NCBI GenBank assembly: GCA_964391025.1
Contig: CAYMKJ010000019.1
Location: forward strand, 1-25,961
Direction of reading: 5' to 3'
Source of the DNA: SHZI01 sp964391025
GTDB lineage: Bacteria > Pseudomonadota > Gammaproteobacteria > Steroidobacterales > GCA-2729495
DNA: 25,961 bases
Part shown: piece by piece, positions 15,951 through 23,060 of the stretch
How positions within the stretch are numbered: the first letter of the stretch is position 1
How the letters are laid out: every line of letters begins with the position of its first letter
Notes under the pieces: model-generated
Seen by the model: only the letters and a program-made list of their open reading frames with translations
The model's database searches: none
What the model was told of the DNA's origin: nothing
Made by a program: the position numbers and the translations under genes

Positions 15951-17072
15951 TCACAGCCGCATGGGCATCACGACGTACCGGGCCTGCACGGACCCGGGGC
16001 CGCTGATCAGGCAGCTGCTATTAGCATCCACGAAACCCAACTCGACTTGCTCACTGTCCACGGCCGCCAGCGCGTCCAACAGATAGTTGACGTTGAAGCC
16101 AATCTCCAGAGCTTGGCCGGCATACTCGACTTCGATTTCGTCACGGGCCTCTTCCTGATCCGGGTTGTTGGCCTGGATACGGAGTGTGGAATCAGCGAGC
16201 TCCAGGCGAACACCCCGGTATTTCTCGTTGGATAGAATGGCGGCACGCTGCAGGGCCTGGCGCAGAACATCACGCCCGGCCTTGAGAACGTTGCCTTGGG
16301 GCTTCGGTATCACTCGCTCATAATCCGGGAAACGGCCATCAATTAGCTTCGATGTGAAGCGAATGTCGCCGATTGTGGCCCTAACGTGATTCGTACCGAT
16401 CGCTAGTACCACGGCACCTTCCCCAAGGAGCAGCCGTTGGAGCTCCTGCACGCCCTTCCGCGGGATGATCACCTGATGGCCCTCGGGCTTCCGCCCCTTA
16501 GCCCCACCCTTCTGGGTCTCGATCTGCACCTCACACAGGGCCAGACGATGTCCGTCCGTGGCTACCGCCCGGACCGTCTTCTCGCCGGTCTCCAGCAGGA
16601 GCCCATTGAGGTAATAACGCACGTCCTGCTGCGCCATTGCGAAATGGGTCTTTTCCAGAAGTTTCCGCAGATCCATCTGGCTGAGATGCAGGCTCTGAAC
16701 CGGCTCCACCTCATCCACCACCGGAAACTCTGCCGCCGGCAGCGTGCCGAGCACGAACCGTGACCGCCCGGATTTCGCCACGAGTCGGTCCCCGTCCAAC
16801 TGCACCTGGACGCTGGCGTCCTCGGGCAACGCGCGACAGATATCCAGCAGCTTCCGTCCCGGGACCGTTACTTCACCACTACTATCGACTTTGTCGAGCG
16901 GGACCCGCGCAACGAGCTCGACCTCAAGATCGGTGGCGGTGACGGCGAGCTCCTGACCACGCACTACCAGCAGCACATTTGCGAGGATGGGCATCGTCTG
17001 CCGACGTTCCACGACGCCAATAACGGCTTGAACAGGCTTGAGGAGCGTTGAGCGTAACGTGGTGAACTTCAT
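15951..17072 (-). CDS. dnaN: DNA polymerase III beta sliding clamp
   Basis: A 373-residue ring-forming clamp that tethers DNA polymerase III and many partner proteins to DNA. The start MKFTTLRSTLLKPVQAVIGVVERRQTMPILANVLLVV is the standard family N terminus. ATDLEVELVARV, TVPGRKLLDICRALPEDASV, VRAVATDGHRLALCE, FPDYERVIP and the C-terminal YVVMPMRL (matching the family ending YVVMPMRL) are all present. It is a few residues longer than the usual 366. The ATG has an AGGA ribosome-binding sequence. It is separated from dnaA by an AT-rich 273-bp gap and followed by recF after one base. Confidence 0.98.
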   Translation of the reverse strand: MKFTTLRSTLLKPVQAVIGVVERRQTMPILANVLLVVRGQELAVTATDLEVELVARVPLDKVDSSGEVTVPGRKLLDICRALPEDASVQVQLDGDRLVAKSGRSRFVLGTLPAAEFPVVDEVEPVQSLHLSQMDLRKLLEKTHFAMAQQDVRYYLNGLLLETGEKTVRAVATDGHRLALCEVQIETQKGGAKGRKPEGHQVIIPRKGVQELQRLLLGEGAVVLAIGTNHVRATIGDIRFTSKLIDGRFPDYERVIPKPQGNVLKAGRDVLRQALQRAAILSNEKYRGVRLELADSTLRIQANNPDQEEARDEIEVEYAGQALEIGFNVNYLLDALAAVDSEQVELGFVDANSSCLISGPGSVQARYVVMPMRL

Positions 17073-17345
17073 CCCAGGATCCTATGCAGGTAGCTTTAAT
17101 TATTGGTCTTGCTTAAAGACATAGTAGTTATTATTAGGGTAGGTCTTGCCTGTTCATAAACTGAAACTAGTCCTTTAATTACAGGTGTTTGCCCCGGCTT
17201 CACGCTGTGGGCTACCCACCTGACAGACAATGTAGCACCTGTGCGGAAACTGTGGGGACGTGGCCCGCGATTCTGTTGTCCACAACATACGCACCTTCTA
17301 CACAGCAGATATCTACGCTGGTCCTCGTTGACCCATTTTGCGTGA
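17073..17345. other. Candidate replication origin (oriC) region between dnaA and dnaN
   Basis: No gene is seen. Bases 17085-17182 are strongly AT-rich in a GC-rich setting and contain repeats: CTTTAATTA at 17094-17102 and 17173-17181, and GGTCTTGC at 17105-17112 and 17142-17149, with a TTATTATTA run between them. This could be a DNA-unwinding element. The dnaA-proximal half holds one good DnaA box (17276-17284, 8/9) and a weaker one, TTCTACACA at 17296-17304 (7/9). The box number is low for a full oriC. The rpmH-dnaA gap is a competing location. Confidence 0.5.
17276..17284 (+). promoter_or_regulatory. DnaA box (8/9)
   Basis: TTGTCCACA differs from the consensus TTATCCACA only at position 3. 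It lies 61 bp past the dnaA stop, next to the AT-rich patch. Confidence 0.6.
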
Positions 17346-18659
17346 CTAGGCGGTCAGAATCCGAATAAGGTTCTGGTAATCCTCTCGCACGCGCGTCTCC
17401 GTTTCCCGTAGCAGTTTCACGCGTCGGCAGGCGTGGAGGACCGTCGTGTGATCCCGCCCACCAAACTGGTCGCCGATCTCCGGCAGGCTGTGATTCGTGA
17501 GCTCCTTCGCGAGGCTCATGGCAATCTGGCGAGGTCGCGTGATCGACCGGTTGCGGCGTTTCGAGAGCAGGTCCGACACCCGTACCTTGCTGTACTCAGC
17601 CACCGTTTTCTGGATGTTCTCGATGGTCACCAGCCTGTCTTGCACCGCTAGGAGATCTCGGAGGGCATCCTTCGCGAATTCCAGGGTGATGGGGCGGCCG
17701 GTAAAGGTGGAGTTGGCCAGCACCCGGTGTAGCGCCCCTTCCAGTTCCCGCACATTGGAGCGGATGCGCTGGGCAATGAAAAAGGCGACCTCCTCAGGCA
17801 GCTCCTTATGGCCCGCTGCCGCCTTACTCATCAGGATGGCCACACTCGTTTCCAGCTCTGGAGGGTCGATGGAAACCGTCAGGCCCCATCCAAAGCGGGA
17901 CTTCAACCGCTCCTCTAACCCATTGACTTCCTTGGGATATCTGTCACAGGTGAGAATGACCTGCCGCTGATCTTCCAGTAGCGCATTGAAGGTGTGGAAG
18001 AACTCCTCCTGGGAGCGTTCCTTGTTGGCGAAGAACTGGATGTCGTCGATCAGCAGAGCGTCGAGCGTGCGATAGGAGGCCTTGAACTCGTTGATGGTGT
18101 TGTGCTGCAAAGCGCGCACCATGTCGCCGACGAACTGCTCCGAGTGGACGTAGGCCACGCGCGCTTCCGGACGGTTGGCCACGATGACGTGACCAATGGC
18201 CTGCATCAGGTGGGTTTTGCCGAGGCCTACGCCCCCGTAAATGAATAGGGGGTTGTAGCCCCGGCCCGGATTGCTACCGACCTGAACCGCTGCCGCGCGG
18301 GCCATCTGATTGCTCTTGCCCTCGACGAATCTCTCGAAGGTGTATTCGGGGTTCAGCTTGCCGCCAATTGCGCGGCCCAGCCGGGGCTTTCCTGTCGCCG
18401 GCACCGACTGCCGCTGCAAATTGGCCAGGCTGCCAACTTCCACCCGCACCGTCATGCCAGGCACCTCCCGGAGAAAATCCGTGATTCGCCCGAGACAGTT
18501 ACTGTTTACCCAGTCCACGACAAAGCGATTGGGCGCCAGGAGCCGGATGACCTGGGCCTCTTCCACGGCCTGCAACGGCCGGATCCAGGTGTTGAACTGC
18601 TGCTCGGGCAAGTCGGACCGCAACTGCTGGACGCAGCGGCCCCAGAGTGAAGACGGCAC
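17346..18659 (-). CDS. dnaA: Chromosomal replication initiator protein DnaA
   Basis: A 437-residue AAA+ initiator that binds DnaA boxes and melts oriC. The N-terminal domain I starts WGRCVQQLRSDLPEQQFNTWIRPLQ. NPEYTFERFVEGKSNQMARAAA opens the AAA+ domain. Walker A is GGVGLGKTH (142-150), Walker B is LLIDDIQFF, and sensor-like LTCDRYPKEV follows. The C-terminal DNA-binding domain has RPRQIAMSLAKELTNHSLPEIGDQFGGRDHTTVLHACRRV, the DnaA-box recognition helix-turn-helix. The linker domain II is short. The start is a GTG preceded by GGGGTGA. A perfect DnaA box lies 71 bp upstream, consistent with autoregulation. Confidence 0.98.
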   Translation of the reverse strand: MPSSLWGRCVQQLRSDLPEQQFNTWIRPLQAVEEAQVIRLLAPNRFVVDWVNSNCLGRITDFLREVPGMTVRVEVGSLANLQRQSVPATGKPRLGRAIGGKLNPEYTFERFVEGKSNQMARAAAVQVGSNPGRGYNPLFIYGGVGLGKTHLMQAIGHVIVANRPEARVAYVHSEQFVGDMVRALQHNTINEFKASYRTLDALLIDDIQFFANKERSQEEFFHTFNALLEDQRQVILTCDRYPKEVNGLEERLKSRFGWGLTVSIDPPELETSVAILMSKAAAGHKELPEEVAFFIAQRIRSNVRELEGALHRVLANSTFTGRPITLEFAKDALRDLLAVQDRLVTIENIQKTVAEYSKVRVSDLLSKRRNRSITRPRQIAMSLAKELTNHSLPEIGDQFGGRDHTTVLHACRRVKLLRETETRVREDYQNLIRILTA

Positions 18660-18729
18660 GGATTCACCCCGTGAATGTGATTATGGTTGTGGAAAGGGGA
18701 GGAGAGCAGTCTAACGGGCGTGGACCGAC

Positions 18730-18738
18730 TTATCCACA
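18730..18738 (+). promoter_or_regulatory. Perfect DnaA box
   Basis: TTATCCACA, an exact consensus match, 14 bp before the -35 element of the rpmH promoter and 71 bp upstream of the dnaA start. Suited to autoregulation of dnaA or to a role in origin function. Confidence 0.8.
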
Positions 18739-18751
18739 GGCCCAGCCTCTA

Positions 18752-18780
18752 TTGACAGGGGCGGGACGGCTCCTTAACCT
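18752..18780 (+). promoter_or_regulatory. Promoter of rpmH-rnpA
   Basis: A perfect -35 TTGACA is followed, after 17 bp, by TAACCT as a weak -10. The start of rpmH is 50 bp further on. The position is as expected for the rpmH promoter. Confidence 0.55.
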
Positions 18781-18829
18781 TTCGCCCTCCCGCGCATCTC
18801 CATCCTTTTGTTTTTCGGCGAATTTCTTC

Positions 18830-18964
18830 ATGAAGAGAACTTACCAGCCCAGCAAACTGAAGCGTGTTCGGACTCACGGTTTCCGCGCCCGCATGGCCAC
18901 TCGCGCTGGCCGGCTGGTGCTGAAGCGCCGGCGTGCGAAGGGCCGCGCGCGCCTCACGGTCTGA
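18830..18964 (+). CDS. rpmH: 50S ribosomal protein L34
   Basis: A 44-residue, very basic protein, MKRTYQPSKLKRVRTHGFRARM..., which is the canonical L34 sequence and length. It sits in the large ribosomal subunit. It diverges from dnaA and is followed by rnpA, the near-universal order. The stop TGA at 18962 is in the same reading frame as the downstream rnpA, with no other stop between them. Confidence 0.98.
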   Translation: MKRTYQPSKLKRVRTHGFRARMATRAGRLVLKRRRAKGRARLTV

Positions 18965-19057
18965 CGGCCACTGGTCTCACGAAAGAGCGCGATCGACTCG
19001 CTGCCCAATCTTCCTGCGGGCGAACACCAGCAGATCTTCCCGCGGCAGCGACGCCTG

Positions 19058-19399
19058 TTGCACGCGACGAGCTTTGATAACGTGTTCCAGAACGGCCAGC
19101 GGTCAGCTGATCGCTTTTTCACGATTTTGTTCCATCAGAACGCCTTGAATGGGCCGCGCCTGGGCTTCGTGATTTCCAAGCGGAAGGTCCGCCTCGCCGT
19201 TGGCCGCAACCGGCTACGTCGGCTGGTGCGGGAAAGTTTTCGGTTGCGCGCCGCCGGCCTGCCCGCGGTTGATCTCGTGGTGCTGGCCCGGGACGCAACA
19301 ACGGCCGCGGCGAACGGCGAGCTCTTTGCCAGCCTCGAGAGGCACTGGGTCCGCGTCACAACCAGCGCCTGCAAACCAACAGGGAATAGCAGCACGTGA
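19058..19399 (+). CDS. rnpA: Ribonuclease P protein component; N terminus uncertain
   Basis: A basic protein that assists the RNase P RNA in 5' maturation of tRNA. The family signature GRNRLRRLVRESFRLR (the RNR motif) is clear, with FVISKRKVRLAV before it and DLVVLARDATT after it. Homology starts earlier than the TTG at 19058: the in-frame upstream codons read FPRQRRLLHATSFDNVF, and FPR-x-x-RLL is the usual N-terminal motif. Yet no ATG, GTG or TTG lies between the rpmH stop (18962) and this TTG. The real start may be a rare codon such as ATC 19034 or CTG 18998. The stop overlaps the yidC GTG in GTGA. No yidD gene lies between rnpA and yidC. Confidence 0.88.
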   Translation: MHATSFDNVFQNGQRSADRFFTILFHQNALNGPRLGFVISKRKVRLAVGRNRLRRLVRESFRLRAAGLPAVDLVVLARDATTAAANGELFASLERHWVRVTTSACKPTGNSST

Positions 19400-21063
19400 C
19401 CATGGACAACCTGCGGATTTTTCTCTGGGTCGGCCTGCTAATGCTGGTCTGGCTCACCGTGCAGACCTGGCAGCAAACCTTCGCACCCAAGACTGTCACC
19501 GTTGCCGACCCCACCACTGCGACAACCAGTCCGGCTGCGCCTGCCACACCACCAGCGCTTCCGTCGCTGCCGGGGCCCGCTTCGGTCCCCGCACCAACGC
19601 TGGCGGCGCCTGCTGACCCGGTGGTCGGCAGCCCGGCGCCACCGGCCCTGATCCATGTCCGCACAGATGTGCTGGATCTCTCTATCGACCCTAGCGGCGG
19701 CAATATCGTCCAAGCCAAACTGCCAACCTTCCCGGTGCACAAGGATCAGCCCGGTATCCCGCTAGAGCTTCTGACAACCGCACCCGAACGCTTTTTCGCC
19801 CTTCAAAGCGGGCTGCGCGCCGCCGACGGTCAGCCGGAGGCCAATCACCTGGCGAATTTCACGGCCACTGCTTCGGAGTACACGCTCGCGCCTGGCGCCA
19901 CCGAACTTAAAGTGCCCCTGCGGTGGGAGAGCCCTACCGGTGTTGTCGTCACCAAGACCTACACGCTTCGCCCTGGACGTTTCGAGATCGATCTCGAGCA
20001 CACCGTCGAGAACAAAGGCACCCTGCCTTACCAGACCGCCGAGTACCTGCAGCTCCAGCGGCTATATACGCCTCCCGAGCAGAGCATGTTTGATGTGGAG
20101 ACCTACTCGTTTAACGGGCCGGTCGCCTACGACGGCAAGAAGTACGAGAAGCTCGACGTGGAAGAGCTACCGACGACCCCCTTCACCCAGTCGCTTTCCC
20201 AAGGCTGGTTCGCGGCCATTCAGCACCACTTCCTGGCGGCCGCGGTCCCCCCTGCGGCTGAGATCTGGTCCTACGACGGCCGCTTCGCCGACGGCAAGTT
20301 CCTGGTGAGTGCAATCGGTCCCCTGCAGGCAGTGCCCCCGGACGGCTCGGCCCGCTTCAGCTCAAAGCTCTTCATCGGCCCCAAGGTGCAGAAAGAACTG
20401 ACTGCCACAGCCCCGGGCCTCGAGCTCACCGTGGATTATGGGCGCCTGACCTTGCTGGCCCAACCGATGTTCTGGCTGCTCAACAAGGTGCATGGCGTCG
20501 TTCAAAACTGGGGCCTTGCTATCATCCTCGTCACCCTGTTGATCAAGCTGGTCTTCTACAAGCTCAGCGAGAAGAGTGGCCGGTCAATGGCGGGCATGCG
20601 CAAGCTTCAGCCTCGAATGAAGGCCCTGCAGGAACGTCACAAGGACGACCGCGCGGCCATGAGCGCAGCGCTGATGGAGCTCTACAAGAAAGAGAAGATC
20701 AACCCCGCAGCGGGTTGCCTGCCCATGCTGGTGCAGATCCCCTTCTTCATTTCCTTTTACTGGGTGCTCCTCGAAAGCGTCGAGATGCGCCAGGCACCCT
20801 TCGTACTCTGGATCACGGATCTGTCGTCGAAGGATCCGTTCTTCGTGCTGCCCCTGCTGATGGGTGCCGCCATGTTCTTCCAGCAAAAGCTGAACCCGCC
20901 GCCGCCGGACCCCGTCCAGGCCAAAATGATGCAGATCATGCCGATCGTGTTCACCGGGTTCTTTGCCTTCTTCCCGGCGGGCCTTGTGCTCTACTGGCTG
21001 ACTAACTCCGTGCTCTCGATTGCCCAGCAGTGGCGCATCAACAAGGTGCTGGGCGCCGGATAA
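19396..21063 (+). CDS. yidC: Membrane protein insertase YidC
   Basis: A 555-residue inner-membrane insertase that works alone or with SecYEG. TM1 is at about residues 5-23 (LRIFLWVGLLMLVWLTV). It is followed by a Pro/Ala-rich linker and the large periplasmic beta domain typical of Gram-negative YidC. The conserved five-helix core begins near residue 360 (WGLAIILVTLLIKLVFYKLSEKSGRSMAGM), continues with INPAAGCLPMLVQIPFFISFYWVLLESVEMR, and ends LVLYWLTNSVLSIAQQWRINKVLG. The GTG at 19396 has AGGGA 10 bases before it and overlaps the rnpA stop; ATG 19402, two codons later, is an equally acceptable N terminus. It is followed by mnmE. Confidence 0.97.
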   Translation: MTMDNLRIFLWVGLLMLVWLTVQTWQQTFAPKTVTVADPTTATTSPAAPATPPALPSLPGPASVPAPTLAAPADPVVGSPAPPALIHVRTDVLDLSIDPSGGNIVQAKLPTFPVHKDQPGIPLELLTTAPERFFALQSGLRAADGQPEANHLANFTATASEYTLAPGATELKVPLRWESPTGVVVTKTYTLRPGRFEIDLEHTVENKGTLPYQTAEYLQLQRLYTPPEQSMFDVETYSFNGPVAYDGKKYEKLDVEELPTTPFTQSLSQGWFAAIQHHFLAAAVPPAAEIWSYDGRFADGKFLVSAIGPLQAVPPDGSARFSSKLFIGPKVQKELTATAPGLELTVDYGRLTLLAQPMFWLLNKVHGVVQNWGLAIILVTLLIKLVFYKLSEKSGRSMAGMRKLQPRMKALQERHKDDRAAMSAALMELYKKEKINPAAGCLPMLVQIPFFISFYWVLLESVEMRQAPFVLWITDLSSKDPFFVLPLLMGAAMFFQQKLNPPPPDPVQAKMMQIMPIVFTGFFAFFPAGLVLYWLTNSVLSIAQQWRINKVLGAG

Positions 21064-21100
21064 GGCCGCCACCGGGCAGCCATCCCGCGCAGCCTCGGCG

Positions 21101-22450
21101 ATGACCAGGACACCCGGCACGACGATCGTTGCGCGGGCCACGCCGGCGGGGCGGGGCGGGGTGGGCATCGTCCGCATCTCCGGACCCGGCGTTCGCTCCA
21201 TTGCTGAGGCTGTGCTCGGCAGCTGCCCGGCGCCCCGCGTGGCAACGCTCCACGCTTTCCGGGACGCAGACAGCCAGACGCTGGACACCGGTCTCGCGCT
21301 CTTCTTCCCCGAACCGCATTCCTACACCGGCGAAGACGTGCTGGAGTTGCAGGCACACGGTGGTCCCGTATTGCTGGACATGCTGTTGGCGCGCGTCGTG
21401 GGGCTGGGCGCTTGCGTGGCCCGCCCCGGAGAGTTCTCCGAGCGGGCCTTCCTGAATGACAAGCTGGACCTGCTGCAGGCGGAGGCCGTCGCGGATCTCA
21501 TCGACGCAAGTTCGCGAGCCGCTGCGCGCGCAGCGCAACGCTCGCTGTCCGGCGAGTTCTCGGCTGCGATTCTCGGGCTGAATGAACGGCTGACAGCACT
21601 GCGCATGTACGTGGAGGCGGCCATCGACTTTCCTGAAGAGGAGATCGATTTCCTCGCTACGGAGGAGCTGCGATGCCGTCTGAACACAGTGGCCGACGAG
21701 TTCACGCGCATTGAGACAGCCGCGCGCCAGGGGCGGCTGCTCCGGGACGGCATCCACGTCGTCCTGGCGGGCCGGCCGAACAGCGGCAAGTCGAGCTTGC
21801 TGAACCGGCTGGCCGGTTACGAGGCTGCAATCGTCACAGACCAGCCGGGGACGACCCGCGACCTGGTGCGGGAGCAGCTGGAAATCGACGGCCTGCCAGT
21901 GCACATCGTGGACACTGCCGGGTTGCGGGAAACAGCCGATGTGGTGGAGCGGGAAGGCGTGCGGCGCACCCGCGGCCAGCTGGCCGTCGCTGATCTCACG
22001 CTGCTGGTGGTGGATGCCAGTGATTCCGCGCCGGTGGAAGCGCTGCTGGCCGAAGTGCCGACCGGGGTGCCCGTGATCGTGGTGCGCAACAAGATCGACC
22101 TGACCGGCGAGTCGCCGGGGCTGGATCCGTGCGAGGAGCCCTCGCTGGTGCGGCTGTCGGCCCGGACCGGGGCCGGCCTCGACGAGCTGCGTCAGCTGAT
22201 CAAGGCCTCGGCCGGCTTCGGTGACCCGGTTGAAGGCACAGTGATCGCCCGGCAGCGGCATCTCGACAGCATCCGTCGGGCGCGGGAGCACTTCGACGCG
22301 GGGCGCGAGCAGCTGGAGGTAAACCGGGCTGGGGAGTTGCTGGCTGAGGAGCTGCGGGCGGCCCAACTGGGGCTAGCGGAGATCACGGGGGAATTTTCGA
22401 GCGACGATCTGCTCGGCGAAATCTTTGGGAAGTTCTGCATCGGCAAGTGA
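21101..22450 (+). CDS. mnmE: tRNA modification GTPase MnmE (TrmE/ThdF)
   Basis: A 449-residue GTPase that, with MnmG, adds cmnm5/nm5 groups to wobble U34 of certain tRNAs. The N-terminal folate-binding domain starts TIVARATPAGRGGVGIVRISG. The G domain, inserted in a helical domain, has G1 GRPNSGKS (224-231), G2 TTRD near 251-254, G3 DTAG (271-274) and G4 NKID. The C-terminal catalytic cysteine is in FCIGK, with FSSDDLLGEIFGKFCIGK intact. The open frame extends to 21020, but ATG 21101 gives the family N terminus. The last 18 bp are repeated 2.34 kb downstream. mnmG, its usual partner gene nearby, is not in the window. Confidence 0.97.
   Translation: MTRTPGTTIVARATPAGRGGVGIVRISGPGVRSIAEAVLGSCPAPRVATLHAFRDADSQTLDTGLALFFPEPHSYTGEDVLELQAHGGPVLLDMLLARVVGLGACVARPGEFSERAFLNDKLDLLQAEAVADLIDASSRAAARAAQRSLSGEFSAAILGLNERLTALRMYVEAAIDFPEEEIDFLATEELRCRLNTVADEFTRIETAARQGRLLRDGIHVVLAGRPNSGKSSLLNRLAGYEAAIVTDQPGTTRDLVREQLEIDGLPVHIVDTAGLRETADVVEREGVRRTRGQLAVADLTLLVVDASDSAPVEALLAEVPTGVPVIVVRNKIDLTGESPGLDPCEEPSLVRLSARTGAGLDELRQLIKASAGFGDPVEGTVIARQRHLDSIRRAREHFDAGREQLEVNRAGELLAEELRAAQLGLAEITGEFSSDDLLGEIFGKFCIGK
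22433..22450 (+). repeat. attL-like copy of 18-bp mnmE 3'-end repeat
   Basis: TTCTGCATCGGCAAGTGA, the last six codons of mnmE (FCIGK and stop). The same segment of mnmE/trmE is the documented attB of SGI1-family integrative islands. It shares 16 of 18 bases, 15 of them consecutive, with 24791-24808. Confidence 0.7.
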
Positions 22451-22468
22451 TTAACGGCCGAGGGTGGT

Positions 22469-23026
22469 TCAGGGCGGTGGCAGGATCACCGCGCCAACCA
22501 TGTGAATAACGCCGTTGCTGGTCACAGTGAAGTCGGCGGTGGTGACCCGGGCACCGTTGACAGATATACGACCGTTGGCATCGGTGGTGACCTCCAAAGT
22601 GGCGCCCTGTAATGTCCGCAGCCTTGGGTTGCCCTGCATGTCGGCGGCCATTATTTTTCCGGGGACGATGTGGTAGGCAAGCATGGCCTGGAGTGCTGCC
22701 TTGTTCTCGGGCTTCAGCAGCGCCTCAAGTTTACCGGCTGGCATCTTGGTAAAGGCCCCTTCCATCGGAGCGAACACGGTGAACGGCCCCTCACTCTTCA
22801 GGACGTCCACCAGCCCAGCCGCCTTGAGTGCTTGCCCAAAGGTGGGCATGTATCCAGTGATCACTGCGATGTTGGCGGGCTCATCGGGGGCCTCGGCCGA
22901 ACGAACCTGCGGCAATGTGCGGACCGGTGGCAACATGAGGGCTCCAGCTACAACTATGCCCATGACGATGACGATGGTGATCAGGACGGGGATGATCCCA
23001 CCAGGGCGCGTCTTCGAGATCCACAC
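22469..23026 (-). CDS. Membrane-anchored fasciclin (FAS1) domain protein
   Basis: A 185-residue protein with a short basic N terminus, one membrane segment at about residues 11-32 (IIPVLITIVIVMGIVVAGALML), and a single FAS1 domain. FAS1 features are TFGQALKAAGLVDVLKSEGPFTVFAPMEGAFTKMP, LQAMLAYHIVPGKIMAADM, LEVTTDANGRISVNGARVTTADFTVTSNGVIHMVGAVILPP, including the H2-like block VIHMVGAVILPP at the end. The domain would lie in the periplasm. FAS1 proteins mediate adhesion or matrix contacts in many organisms, but bacterial roles are mostly unknown. GTG start with GGAGA upstream. It lies 34 bp after the Sel1 gene on the same strand, so the two probably form one transcript. Confidence 0.9.
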   Translation of the reverse strand: MWISKTRPGGIIPVLITIVIVMGIVVAGALMLPPVRTLPQVRSAEAPDEPANIAVITGYMPTFGQALKAAGLVDVLKSEGPFTVFAPMEGAFTKMPAGKLEALLKPENKAALQAMLAYHIVPGKIMAADMQGNPRLRTLQGATLEVTTDANGRISVNGARVTTADFTVTSNGVIHMVGAVILPPP

Positions 23027-23060
23027 GATCTTCAGTCTCCTGGTGATGGGCTCATCTGGC

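Larger units (their letters stand above)
18660..18829. other. Divergent dnaA-rpmH intergenic region
   Basis: A 170-bp gap with the promoters for dnaA (minus) and rpmH (plus). It holds one perfect DnaA box, a second weaker one on the minus strand (CTTTCCACA, 18688-18696, 7/9), and the rpmH promoter. On the minus strand a CATAAT (18683-18688 region) could be a dnaA -10, but no good -35 lies at the right distance. In pseudomonads this interval can act as an origin, so it is the alternative oriC site. Confidence 0.55.

Noticed and set aside
21038..22366. 442-codon open frame antisense to mnmE
   Set aside because: Low-complexity, His/Gln/Arg-rich translation without family features, fully opposite a conserved gene.
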